A DNA stretch of 42,821 nucleotides from Marinobacterium profundum. Its GTDB lineage: Bacteria; Pseudomonadota; Gammaproteobacteria; Pseudomonadales; Balneatricaceae. This document shows positions 17,895 to 25,313 of this stretch, piece by piece. The stretch is from positions 1 through 42,821 of the forward strand of contig NZ_BCNS01000101.1 of assembly GCF_001528745.1 (NCBI RefSeq), written 5' to 3'. A program made the translations under genes and the position numbers. The notes beneath the pieces are model-generated. The model was not told the DNA's origin and made no database searches. It saw only the letters and a list, made by a program, of their open reading frames with translations. Every line of letters starts with the position of its first letter. Position 1 is the stretch's first letter.

Positions 17895-20350
17895 GCCAGG
17901 CGGTACTGCGACTTGCCCGCCAACAGGCCTTCAGCAGCCTGCGCAGCCCCGAATGGCGCGCCCTGCTGGCAGCCCTGCTGGTAGCCATCACCCTGATTTC
18001 ACTGCTGACCCAGCTGGGCGACCGGCTGGAGCAAAGCCTCAATAGGCGCACCGCCGAACTGCTCGGCGCCGATCTGGTACTGCGCGCCGAAGAACCCGCA
18101 GTACTGGCAACCCAAGGCGCCATTCGCAGCAGCCGGGTGGCGCAGTTCCCCACCATGATCGAAGCCGGCGATGAAATGATGCTGGTCTCGGTGCGGGCCG
18201 TCACCGATCCCTACCCCCTGCGCGGCGCCATAGTCACGGAACCCGCGCAGCACCCGGACATCCCGGAACCGGGTACTGCCTGGGCGGAGCCCCGCATCTT
18301 CGAAATGCTGCAGCTTGAGCCTGGCGATACGGTACAGCTGGGATACAGCAAGTTTCGCCTCAGCCACCGCCTGATGAGTTCACCGGATCGCGGCAGCGGC
18401 TTTCGCAGTTTCAGCCCGGGACTGATTATGCGTTCCGATGCGCTGGAGGCCACAGGCGTTATAGCTCCTGGCAGCCGGGTTGAGTACCGTCAGCTGTTTG
18501 CCGGGCCCGCCGGTGCCGTTGCGACCCTGGAAGAACAGCTGCGGGAAAATCTCGGGCCAGACGAACGCCTCTACTCCCTGAGCGCCGACCAGCCCATGAC
18601 CGGTCGCGCACTGCGCAACGCCGAACTCTACCTGCGCCTGAGCGCCCTCTTTGCCCTGCTGCTGGGCGCCCTGACCATCACCCTGAGCCTGAGACGCTAT
18701 AATGCGGCGCAGCATTCCCGTGCCGCCTTGCTGCTGAGCCTGGGGCTGGAGAATCGCCAGCTCCTGCTGCTCTACGGTTACCAGTTGCTGTTCGGCTGGA
18801 TCATCTGCGCCCTGCTCGGCACGGCGCTGGGCTTTGGGCTGCAGCAACTGCTGGTACAGCTCATTGGTGACCTTTTGCCGCAGCCCGTACCTCAGGCAGG
18901 CATCGCCGCCATGAGCAGCGGAGCCCTGATCGGCCTGTTACTGCTAACAACACTGGGCCTGCCGGCCTTCTATCGCCTGAGCCAGGTGTCCGTGGTGGCA
19001 CTGTTTCGCGAAACCAGCCTGCCATCAAACATCCGCTCACGTCTAATTCAGCTGCTGGGCTTTGGGCTGCTGGCGGGGCTGATGAGTGTTTATATTGAAT
19101 CCCTGACACTGGCCCTGCTGTTACTCGGCGCCCTGACCCTCAGCGGCCTGGTGGTCGGCTGGCTGGCCCAAGCCTTACTGCAGCGCCTGGCCGAGGGGTT
19201 CCGCCACCGCATGCGCCTTGGCAGCCTGCTGCTGCTGCGCATTCGCCAGCAACGCAAATGGCACCGCCTGCAGGCCGCCACCATGACCCTGCTGCTGACC
19301 ATGCTCGCCACCCTGATTATTGCCCGCGGCGACATGCTGCAGCAGTGGCGTACCCAGTTTCCGCCCGATACGCCGAACTATTTTCTTATCAATATTCAGC
19401 CCTGGGAAAAAGAACCTCTGGATCAGTTATTTGCCAGCAACGACCTGAGCCCTGCGCTCTACCCCATGATTCGCGGGCGCATCAGCAGCCTCAACGACAC
19501 TCCGCTGGCCGAGGTCACGCTATCGACGGAGCAACGGCGACACAACGCGCTGCGGCGTGAACTCAATCTGACCTGGACTGAGCAGATGCCAGACAATAAC
19601 AGCCTGCTCAGTGGCAGCTGGTGGCAGGGGACGCCATCCGAACCGCTGATATCAGTGGAGCAGGATCTGGCCGCAGCCATGGGAGTCGATATCGGCGACA
19701 GGGTGAGCTTCCAGATCGGCAGCCAGCTGATTCAAGCAGAGGTCAGCAATATACGCGCGGTGCAGTGGGAGTCATTTACCCCCAACTTTTACGTGATTTT
19801 CTCGCCCGGTGCGCTGGATAATCTGCCAGCCACCTATATCACGGCGCTGCGCCTGGACGGCGAGCAACGCACGCTTGCCCGCACGCTGCTGCAGCAGTTT
19901 CCGACCCTGACCCTGATCGATATCGACCAACTGCTTAATCAGGCCCAGGCGCTGATCGAAAAGCTGGTGGACAGCTCGAGCATGATTCTGGCGCTGACAC
20001 TGCTGGCGGGGCTGTTATTGCTGGTGGTGACACTGATGCAGGAGCTGGAACGACGCCGCTATGAAAGTGCGTTACTGCAGACCCTGGGCGCAACGCCGGG
20101 GCAAAGCCGCCAGCTGGATCTGCTGGAACTGCTCTGGCTAGGTCTGATCTGCGGTGGCCTGGCCGCCGTGGCGAGCGAGGCTATCCTCTGGCTGATCAGT
20201 GCCCGCGTGTTGCAGATACCTCTGACACTGCATCCGCTGAGCTGGCTCTTGCTGCCACCATTGTCGGCGCTGCTCTTTACCGGCATAGGTGCGCTGATCC
20301 GCAAGCCGCTGGATCAGGCGCGCTGTTACAGCCTGCTCAAGGCCAACTGA
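17891..20350 (+). CDS. ybbP: FtsX-type ABC permease YbbP
   Basis: The 819-residue membrane protein compares with 804 in E. coli YbbP. One TM segment near 21-42 is followed by a periplasmic domain of about 200 residues. A first FtsX block of several TM segments (about 246-440) comes next, then a second soluble domain (about 480-690) and a C-terminal FtsX block with three TM segments (about 695-810). The duplicated FtsX layout is typical of this family. It is translationally coupled to ybbA. The complex is probably a mechanotransmission or extraction pump rather than a classical channel. Confidence 0.94.
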   Translation: MSQAVLRLARQQAFSSLRSPEWRALLAALLVAITLISLLTQLGDRLEQSLNRRTAELLGADLVLRAEEPAVLATQGAIRSSRVAQFPTMIEAGDEMMLVSVRAVTDPYPLRGAIVTEPAQHPDIPEPGTAWAEPRIFEMLQLEPGDTVQLGYSKFRLSHRLMSSPDRGSGFRSFSPGLIMRSDALEATGVIAPGSRVEYRQLFAGPAGAVATLEEQLRENLGPDERLYSLSADQPMTGRALRNAELYLRLSALFALLLGALTITLSLRRYNAAQHSRAALLLSLGLENRQLLLLYGYQLLFGWIICALLGTALGFGLQQLLVQLIGDLLPQPVPQAGIAAMSSGALIGLLLLTTLGLPAFYRLSQVSVVALFRETSLPSNIRSRLIQLLGFGLLAGLMSVYIESLTLALLLLGALTLSGLVVGWLAQALLQRLAEGFRHRMRLGSLLLLRIRQQRKWHRLQAATMTLLLTMLATLIIARGDMLQQWRTQFPPDTPNYFLINIQPWEKEPLDQLFASNDLSPALYPMIRGRISSLNDTPLAEVTLSTEQRRHNALRRELNLTWTEQMPDNNSLLSGSWWQGTPSEPLISVEQDLAAAMGVDIGDRVSFQIGSQLIQAEVSNIRAVQWESFTPNFYVIFSPGALDNLPATYITALRLDGEQRTLARTLLQQFPTLTLIDIDQLLNQAQALIEKLVDSSSMILALTLLAGLLLLVVTLMQELERRRYESALLQTLGATPGQSRQLDLLELLWLGLICGGLAAVASEAILWLISARVLQIPLTLHPLSWLLLPPLSALLFTGIGALIRKPLDQARCYSLLKAN

Positions 20351-20452
20351 TGCTCGCAAGGGTGGCGGCGCATACAGCTATAAAGGCTACTATTTTATTG
20401 GTAGAATCGCGGCAATTACTGCTTTTAAAACTTAAACAGACAGGGATACAAG

Positions 20453-20578
20453 ATGGCACATCACGACGAGAACTTCCGTGATCCTGCGGGCTACGGCTGG
20501 GTTTTCATTAATCTGCTGGCACTGCTCTGGATCACGATGCCGGTCAGCATCGCGCTGATCAAGATCGTACAGTGGTAA
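20453..20578 (+). CDS. Small single-pass membrane protein, 41 residues
   Basis: An ATG at 20453 with a good AGGGA Shine-Dalgarno motif opens a 41-residue frame ending in TAA at 20578. It begins MAHHDENFRDPAGYGW, then has about 20 hydrophobic residues (VFINLLALLWITMPVSIALI) and a short KIVQW tail. It reads as an acidic, histidine-containing cytoplasmic or periplasmic head with one membrane span. TAGAAT at 20402-20407 could be its -10 with a weak -35. The MerR-family gene starts 27 bases downstream, so they may be co-transcribed. I do not recognise the protein; its function is unknown. Confidence 0.7.
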   Translation: MAHHDENFRDPAGYGWVFINLLALLWITMPVSIALIKIVQW

Positions 20579-20605
20579 GACTGCGCCTGCAGTCGGGCAA
20601 CTGAC

Positions 20606-20998
20606 ATGAGTCAGCTGCGCATTGGCGATATCGCCAAAGGATCAGGCCTTAGCGTCGAAACCATTCGGTATTACGAACGCCGCGGCCTGATCAGTCCTCT
20701 CGGTCGCCTGCCATCGGGCTACCGCTGTTACGACGCACACACCCTTGAACGTCTGCACTTTATCGTGCGCTGCAAGTCGCTCGGTTTTACCCTGGATGAA
20801 ATTCAGGAACTGCTGCTGCTCGATCCCAACGCCGAGTCGGCGCAGGTCAAGACGAAGGTGGATCTGCGCATTCAGCAGATCGAAGAAAAGATTACACAGT
20901 TGCGTGAACTGCAACATTCACTGCATCAGCTGTCCGATCTGTGCTCCGGCAAAGGGCCCGTTTCAGACTGCCCGATCATCGACACTCTGAAACACTAA
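20606..20998 (+). CDS. MerR-family metal-type regulator, CueR-like effector loop
   Basis: The 130-residue product has the MerR winged helix (RIGDIAKGSGLSVETIRYYERRGLI) and a dimerisation helix around 80-110. A C-terminal loop carries Cys113 and Cys122 before the final helix, ending DCPIIDTL, much like CueR. The position where zinc, cadmium and mercury sensors carry an extra Cys aligns with Ser78, and a Ser there marks sensors of monovalent ions in CueR. The loop has eight residues between the cysteines, one more than E. coli CueR. I predict a Cu(I)/Ag(I)-type sensor, with moderate confidence. No copper ATPase or oxidase gene is adjacent; the only upstream partner is the 41-residue membrane peptide. 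Confidence 0.85.
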   Translation: MSQLRIGDIAKGSGLSVETIRYYERRGLISPLGRLPSGYRCYDAHTLERLHFIVRCKSLGFTLDEIQELLLLDPNAESAQVKTKVDLRIQQIEEKITQLRELQHSLHQLSDLCSGKGPVSDCPIIDTLKH

Positions 20999-21044
20999 CT
21001 CTCCACCGCTGCCCACAAGACCAGACCCACTGTGCTCAAACCCC

Positions 21045-21091
21045 AGCGCCCTAAAACAGTAGCGCCCTGAATCAGCAGCGCCCTGAAAGCG
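21045..21091. repeat. Three tandem copies of a 16-base unit
   Basis: AGCGCCCTAAAACAGT, AGCGCCCTGAATCAGC and AGCGCCCTGAAAGCG follow each other without spacers between the convergent merR-type and rpiA genes. The constant part is AGCGCCCT. No terminator hairpin is visible in this gap. Confidence 0.75.
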
Positions 21092-21109
21092 ACCCGCGAT
21101 GGATAACGA

Positions 21110-21784
21110 CTACGGCGCCTTGATGGTCTCCACGCCGGTGGTCGTCCCCATCAACACGACGTTCGCCGCTCGGCGGGCAAAGAGCCCGTTGGTGACGACG
21201 CCGACCAGGTTGTTAAGCTCGGTTTCAAACGCCTTGGGATCGCGAATTTTCAGATTGTAGACATCCAGAATCAGGTTGCCATTGTCGGTGACAAAACCTT
21301 CGCGCAGCTCCGGCTGTCCGCCCATGCGTACCAGCTCCCGGGCCACCAGCGAGCGCGCCATCGGAATCACTTCCACCGGCAGCGGGAAGGCACCCAGGCA
21401 GGACACCTGCTTGGAAGCATCGACGATACAGACGAACTCTTTGGCCGCCGCCGCGACAATTTTTTCCCGCGTCAGCGCACCGCCACCGCCCTTGATCAGG
21501 TTCAGCTCGGCATCAAACTCGTCGGCGCCATCAACATAGGTATCCAGCCCCGTCACCGCATTGAGGTCGTATACCGGGATACCATGGCCACGCAGCCGCT
21601 CGGCGGTTGCCTCTGAACTGGCCACTGCGGCCTCAAACAGATGCTTGATGCCCGCCAGCTCGTCAATAAAGAAGTTCGCCGTTGAACCCGTGCCCACTCC
21701 CACTATGGACTCAGGCTTCAGGCCACCCTTGATATAGTCCAGAGCCGCCCGCGCAACAGCCTGCTTCATTTCATCCTGCGTCAT
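21110..21784 (-). CDS. rpiA: Ribose-5-phosphate isomerase A
   Basis: The 224-residue product from the ATG at 21784 begins [10 protein letters not shown], matching E. coli RpiA (219). Family motifs are [48 protein letters not shown] (substrate loop with Asp and Lys), VDASKQV and GVVTNGLFA. It interconverts ribose 5-phosphate and ribulose 5-phosphate in the pentose phosphate pathway. An ATG 15 bases upstream (21799) would lie very close to the predicted transcription start and is less likely. It is divergent from ilvA, as in many proteobacteria. Confidence 0.96.
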   Translation of the reverse strand: MTQDEMKQAVARAALDYIKGGLKPESIVGVGTGSTANFFIDELAGIKHLFEAAVASSEATAERLRGHGIPVYDLNAVTGLDTYVDGADEFDAELNLIKGGGGALTREKIVAAAAKEFVCIVDASKQVSCLGAFPLPVEVIPMARSLVARELVRMGGQPELREGFVTDNGNLILDVYNLKIRDPKAFETELNNLVGVVTNGLFARRAANVVLMGTTTGVETIKAP

Positions 21785-21817
21785 CACACTTGAACCCATA
21801 TGCTAGTAAGGCGATAA

Positions 21818-21846
21818 ATTATACGCCCTGTGCCGGCGCGCTTGTA
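21818..21846 (-). promoter_or_regulatory. rpiA promoter
   Basis: A perfect TATAAT lies at 21823-21818 on the minus strand. The -35 17 bases upstream (TACAAG) is weak. The predicted start leaves a leader of about 27 bases before the ATG at 21784, which supports that start codon over 21799. Confidence 0.5.
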
Positions 21847-21871
21847 GACGAAAGCGGTGCCAGCTTATACC
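21842..21871 (+). promoter_or_regulatory. Possible ilvA promoter
   Basis: TTGTAG at 21842-21847 and TATACC at 21866-21871, separated by 18 bases, overlap the -35 of the divergent rpiA promoter. No leader peptide or attenuator rich in branched-chain codons is visible before ilvA. Confidence 0.3.
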
Positions 21872-21933
21872 ATTTCCTGCTCTTTGCGGCCGCGACCTGC
21901 GCCGCCAGACCTAACTTATGGCACTGCATCCCC

Positions 21934-23451
21934 ATGGCTCATCGATATATCAAGAAGATTTTGGAGGCGCGTGTCTATGACGTAGCCATCGAGACCCCAC
22001 TGGATTATGCCCGCAGCCTGTCTGAACGGCTGGACAACCGGGTGCTCCTCAAACGTGAAGACCTGCAACCGGTGTTCTCGTTCAAGCTGCGTGGCGCCTA
22101 TAACAAGATGGCTCAGCTCAGCGCCGCGGAAAAGGCCAAGGGCGTGGTTACCGCATCGGCCGGCAACCACGCTCAGGGGCTGGCCTATTCGGCCCGCCAC
22201 ATGAGCGTCAAGGCGACCATCGTCATGCCCAAGACCACACCGGACATCAAAGTCAGCAACGTCAAGGCACTGGGCGGCAAGGTCATACTGCACGGCGATA
22301 CATTTGAGGAAGCCAAGACCTACGCCGAGCGACTGGTCGAAGAAAAGGGTCTGGTCTATGTACCGCCCTACGATGATCCCGATGTCATTGCCGGCCAGGG
22401 CACCATTGGCATGGAGCTGCTGCACCAGGAAAGCGGCCCCATTGATGCCGTTTTCGTCCCCGTGGGTGGAGGCGGACTGATCGCCGGTATCGCGGTCTAC
22501 ATCAAATACCTGCGCCCCGACGTCAAGGTAATAGGCGTCGAGTCCGAGGATTCCGCCTGCCTGCACGCAGCCCTGGCTGCGGATGAGCGGGTCAAGCTGT
22601 CACAGGTTGGCATCTTCGCCGAAGGCGTGGCCGTGGCCCAGATAGGCCAGCACACCTTTGATCTGGCGCGACAGTATGTCGATGAAGTCATCACCGTCAC
22701 CACCGACGAGATCTGCGCGGCCATCAAGGATATCTTCGATGACACCCGCTCGATCTGCGAGCCGTCCGGCGCCCTGGGCGTGGCGGGTCTGAAGAAATAT
22801 GTGGCGCGCGAACAGTGCAGCGAGCGCACCCTGATTGCCATCGACTCCGGCGCCAACGTCAACTTCGACCGCCTGCGTCATATCGCCGAACGCTCTGAAG
22901 TCGGCGAAAAACGCGAAGCCATCATTGCCGCCCGCATACCGGAACGTCCCGGCAGCTTTCGCAAGTTCTGCGCGGCACTGGGCAAGCGCAACATCACCGA
23001 GTTCAACTACCGCTACAGCGACGACAAGGAAGCCATCGTCTTTGCCGGCATCCAGACCAGCCCCCAGGGCCCGGGGCGCGCCGCCCTGCTGAGTGAACTG
23101 CGGGAACACCTCGACGAAGTCATAGATCTGACCGACAACGAGATGGCCAAGCTGCATATCCGCTATATGGTCGGCGGCCACGCACCTGCAGCCGTAAACA
23201 ATGAAGTGGTATTTCGTTTCGAGTTTCCGGAACGCCCAGGGGCGCTGATGAAGTTCCTCAGCAAGCTAGGCGGACGCTGGAACATATCCATGTTCCATTA
23301 CCGCAACCACGGCGCAGCCTACGGGCGCGTACTGGTGGGCATGCAGGTTCCCGCCGAGGAACATGAGCAGGTCAAAGCTTTCCTGACAGAGATCGGCTAC
23401 AACTTCTGGGATGAAACCGACAACACCGCCTACCGTCTGTTCCTCGGCTAG
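21934..23451 (+). CDS. ilvA: Biosynthetic threonine dehydratase IlvA
   Basis: The 505-residue product from the ATG at 21934 compares with 514 in E. coli. The PLP-dependent catalytic domain covers about 1-320 with Lys51 in SFKLRGAYN, ASAGNHAQGLAYSA and the phosphate-binding glycines VGGGGLIAGIA. Two ACT-like regulatory repeats follow, starting near REAIIAARIPERPGSF and VVFRFEFPERPGAL, which mark the isoleucine-inhibited biosynthetic form rather than the short catabolic TdcB. It deaminates threonine to 2-oxobutanoate, the first step of isoleucine synthesis. A longer reading from 21790 adds 48 residues that do not match the family and overlaps the rpiA start region. Confidence 0.96.
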   Translation: MAHRYIKKILEARVYDVAIETPLDYARSLSERLDNRVLLKREDLQPVFSFKLRGAYNKMAQLSAAEKAKGVVTASAGNHAQGLAYSARHMSVKATIVMPKTTPDIKVSNVKALGGKVILHGDTFEEAKTYAERLVEEKGLVYVPPYDDPDVIAGQGTIGMELLHQESGPIDAVFVPVGGGGLIAGIAVYIKYLRPDVKVIGVESEDSACLHAALAADERVKLSQVGIFAEGVAVAQIGQHTFDLARQYVDEVITVTTDEICAAIKDIFDDTRSICEPSGALGVAGLKKYVAREQCSERTLIAIDSGANVNFDRLRHIAERSEVGEKREAIIAARIPERPGSFRKFCAALGKRNITEFNYRYSDDKEAIVFAGIQTSPQGPGRAALLSELREHLDEVIDLTDNEMAKLHIRYMVGGHAPAAVNNEVVFRFEFPERPGALMKFLSKLGGRWNISMFHYRNHGAAYGRVLVGMQVPAEEHEQVKAFLTEIGYNFWDETDNTAYRLFLG

Positions 23452-23468
23452 CAATATTTGCCGGCCAC

Positions 23469-23506
23469 AAAAAAGCCCCGAAGGTGCAAACCGTCGGGGC
23501 TTTTTT
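23469..23506. terminator. Bidirectional terminator between ilvA and the first phasin gene
   Basis: An A run, GCCCCGA, a 12-base loop, TCGGGGC and six T form a strong hairpin, 17 bases past the ilvA stop and 18 bases past the phasin stop on the other strand. Confidence 0.93.
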
Positions 23507-23524
23507 ACAGGCTAATGGCAGCCC

Positions 23525-23821
23525 TTATTTAACCAGTTTAGCGGTGGCCGCTTCGCTTGCTTTGGTGGCCAGGCCGGAGAAGGCTTCGCCCTGGGCCTTG
23601 AGCAGTTCAAACAGCGCCTTGCTCGAATCCATATTGAAAGTCACCAGATCCTGCGGAGTCTTCAGCGTCTTGGCCTTGTCGGCATTGGCTTTGAAGAAAG
23701 CGGCCAGTTCTTCGCCGCTTTTTTTCTGCAGTTCAATCGACTGGCTGATGGTGCTGGTCTGGAGTTCAACCAGAGACTGCACGGTTTCAAAAGCGGTCTT
23801 GATAGTCGCGTTGGTGCTCAT
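23525..23821 (-). CDS. Phasin family protein, copy A
   Basis: The 98-residue product is small, alpha-helical, Ala/Lys-rich and lacks cysteine and tryptophan, as is typical of granule-coating phasins. The segments GEELAAFFK and ALFELLKAQGEAF are shared almost exactly with the paralogue at 24118-24423, and the two align without gaps through most of their length. Phasins cover polyhydroxyalkanoate granules and control their size and number. No PHA synthase gene is in the window. The gene has its own promoter with two palindromic operators (see 23844-23915) and a shared terminator with ilvA. A regulatory role other than PHA binding cannot be excluded. Confidence 0.88.
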   Translation of the reverse strand: MSTNATIKTAFETVQSLVELQTSTISQSIELQKKSGEELAAFFKANADKAKTLKTPQDLVTFNMDSSKALFELLKAQGEAFSGLATKASEAATAKLVK

Positions 23822-23843
23822 GATGTCATTCCTCTTCAGTTAA

Positions 23844-23860
23844 ATTGTGCACTGCACAAT
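23844..23860. promoter_or_regulatory. Palindromic operator at the transcription start of phasin A
   Basis: ATTGTGCA-C-TGCACAAT is a perfect 17-base palindrome. It begins right at the predicted transcription start, centred 31 bases before the start codon. It is one of four related sites in this region. The TGC/GCA symmetry resembles sites reported for PHA regulators of the PhaR type. Confidence 0.85.
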
Positions 23861-23867
23861 AATGCTG

Positions 23868-23895
23868 ATTATACCCATCCGGATACGCCTGACAA
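23868..23895 (-). promoter_or_regulatory. Phasin A promoter
   Basis: On the minus strand TTGTCA (23895-23890) and a perfect TATAAT (23873-23868) are separated by 16 bases. The promoter is framed by the palindromes at 23844-23860 and 23901-23915. Confidence 0.85.
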
Positions 23896-23900
23896 CTAAT

Positions 23901-23915
23901 TTGTGCACTGCACAA
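23901..23915. promoter_or_regulatory. Upstream palindromic operator of phasin A
   Basis: TTGTGCA-C-TGCACAA is a perfect 15-base palindrome just upstream of the -35 element, 56 bases centre-to-centre from the site at 23844-23860. Confidence 0.83.
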
Positions 23916-24011
23916 TAAATAATAATCAGGCCTGTTTCGCGCTGCCTGCGGTCACCCTTAGACGGCCAGGTATAGGCGCCGGCCAGCGCCCCAAATCCGG
24001 ACCTCAGACGC

Positions 24012-24048
24012 AAAAAGGCCCCGCAGATTTTCATCTTAGGGGCCTTTC
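24012..24048 (-). terminator. Terminator of phasin B
   Basis: AAAGGCCCC and GGGGCCTTT pair, with an inner AGAT/ATCT stem. Read on the minus strand the hairpin ends in TTTTT, about 70 bases past the phasin B stop. Confidence 0.85.
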
Positions 24049-24117
24049 TGTGTGCGGCTTGTCGGACTCGGCCCGGCAGCAATGCTGCGAGACAGGATCA
24101 GACCACAACCAGTCGAC

Positions 24118-24423
24118 TTACTTGGACAGCTTGCTGAACTCGGAAGCAGCAGCGTCACGAGCTTCATTAGCGATAGCGGTGAAAGCTTCGCCCTGGCCTT
24201 TCAGCAGCTCGAACAGAGCAGCGTTGGTATCGACATTGAACTTGATCAGGTCTTCAGGTGATTTCAGCTCTTTGGCTTTTTCAACTTCAACCTTGAAGAA
24301 GGCTGCCAGCTCTTCGCCGGTTTTCTTCTGCTGTTCAACAGATTTGGTGATAGCAGCAACCTGGATGTTCATCAGAGTCTGCATAGCTTCAAAAGGCTTC
24401 TGGAAATCTACGGAATTAGTCAT
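24118..24423 (-). CDS. Phasin family protein, copy B
   Basis: The 101-residue product from the ATG at 24423 (GGGAGAG upstream) is a paralogue of the 98-residue protein at 23525-23821. Conserved blocks include EQQKKTGEELAAFFK, a PEDLIKFNVDTNAALFELLK stretch and GQGEAFTAIANEA. A 13-residue upstream reading would translate part of the operator and is rejected. The promoter and the two palindromes upstream repeat the layout of copy A almost base for base in spacing, so gene and control region were probably duplicated together. The likely function is PHA granule coating. Confidence 0.89.
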   Translation of the reverse strand: MTNSVDFQKPFEAMQTLMNIQVAAITKSVEQQKKTGEELAAFFKVEVEKAKELKSPEDLIKFNVDTNAALFELLKGQGEAFTAIANEARDAAASEFSKLSK

Positions 24424-24447
24424 CACTTCTCTCCCAAGTTCAAGTTG

Positions 24448-24462
24448 TTGTGCACCGCACAA
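24448..24462. promoter_or_regulatory. Palindromic operator at the transcription start of phasin B
   Basis: TTGTGCA-C-CGCACAA is the same palindrome with one mismatch. It is centred 32 bases before the start codon, matching the 31-base distance at phasin A. Confidence 0.82.
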
Positions 24463-24470
24463 TTAAGCTG

Positions 24471-24498
24471 ATTATAGAGCGAATGCCGACAGGATCAA
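24471..24498 (-). promoter_or_regulatory. Phasin B promoter
   Basis: On the minus strand TTGATC (24498-24493), a 16-base spacer and a perfect TATAAT (24476-24471) repeat the phasin A promoter; the TATAATCAGC string is identical in both. Confidence 0.83.
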
Positions 24499-24504
24499 GC
24501 ACTT

Positions 24505-24523
24505 TTTTGTGCAGTGCACAAAA
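24505..24523. promoter_or_regulatory. Upstream palindromic operator of phasin B
   Basis: TTTTGTGCA-G-TGCACAAAA is a perfect 19-base palindrome, the longest of the four, centred 59 bases from the site at 24448-24462 and just upstream of the -35. Confidence 0.85.
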
Positions 24524-24560
24524 GCTTTATCAGCCCGTTTTCGCCACCAGCTCAAGCCTG

Positions 24561-24597
24561 CCACAGGCTCTTTGCTGTTTTATGAAAAAACCTGTGG
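24561..24597. repeat. Inverted repeat upstream of phasin B
   Basis: CCACAGG and CCTGTGG are separated by 23 bases between the phasin B operators and the 3' end of the membrane protein gene. A further hairpin, GCCGC...GCGGC (about 24616-24636), lies just past that gene's stop without a close T tract. Either could help end its transcript. Confidence 0.35.
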
Positions 24598-24638
24598 AAA
24601 AAACATATAAATGCAGGGCCGCATGGGTGCATCGCGGC

Positions 24639-25139
24639 TTAGGGCGTTTCCGGCGAGTGGCGAAAATCGCTGCTAAAAAAAGCCTGCAGCGTAAAGACAG
24701 CCAGCGATATTATGCCCCAGGCGAGCCCCAGCACCACGCCGGCATCAACAATTCCCCGCCAGGGCTGAGCCAGTAAATGCACCAGTTGCACCAGCACAAT
24801 GATCCCCAGTGTCAGGCAGATGGTGATGATCTGACGCTTGCGCTGCACATGGAAAAAGCCCATGCAAAAAAGCGGCGCCAACAGCAGCCGTAGCGGCGTG
24901 ACATGCTGCGACAGATAATGAATACGCGCTGCCACACGCGGAGAAAAACCACACTGAAATCCGCGATAGCCTTCGGAAAAGCCCATGAACACGAGGCTAA
25001 AAACCAGCGCGGCCCAATGGTATGCACTCAACGGCTGGCCAAACATCTGCCAGCTGATCTGGCTCAAACGATAAATGGCACTGCCAAACAGCAGCGCAAT
25101 GCCACTGAAACCCCAAATTGCCGCAAGAGAACCTAGCAC
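24639..25139 (-). CDS. Conserved-looking integral membrane protein, unknown function
   Basis: The 166-residue product starts at a GTG (25139) with AGGG at a suitable distance. About five hydrophobic segments are visible: roughly 3-24, 42-58, 82-97, 103-124 and 129-155. Loops contain FSEGYRGFQCGFSPRVAARIHYL and a basic HVQRKRQ. No enzyme or transporter motif is recognised. It stands alone between the phasin and dct loci and overlaps no neighbour. Steady reading frame, plausible start and membrane-type composition support a real gene; the function is unknown. Confidence 0.8.
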   Translation of the reverse strand: MLGSLAAIWGFSGIALLFGSAIYRLSQISWQMFGQPLSAYHWAALVFSLVFMGFSEGYRGFQCGFSPRVAARIHYLSQHVTPLRLLLAPLFCMGFFHVQRKRQIITICLTLGIIVLVQLVHLLAQPWRGIVDAGVVLGLAWGIISLAVFTLQAFFSSDFRHSPETP

Positions 25140-25234
25140 TGTCTTGCCCTGACTGATTCCAAGAGGCGGCTATTATAGCCTTCTGACAGGCATTGGACAT
25201 CCTTGTGCGCAGCCTCCTGTTCCCTGCACCTTAA

Positions 25235-25269
25235 CGAAAAAAGCCACCTGTGCGAGCAGGTGGCTTTTT
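25235..25269 (-). terminator. Terminator of the dctPQM operon
   Basis: An A run, GCCACCTG, a TGCGAG loop, CAGGTGGC and five T form a strong hairpin with T tracts on both strands, 45 bases past the dctM stop. Confidence 0.92.
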
Positions 25270-25313
25270 GAACGAACAGGCGCCGCAGGGGCCAACCCCA
25301 TGGCGCTCAGGTT

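Noticed and set aside
23844-24523. Four palindromes considered as a degenerate CRISPR array or transposon ends
   Set aside because: The spacing pairs them around two promoters, there are no unique spacers of equal size and no cas or transposase genes; an operator role fits better.
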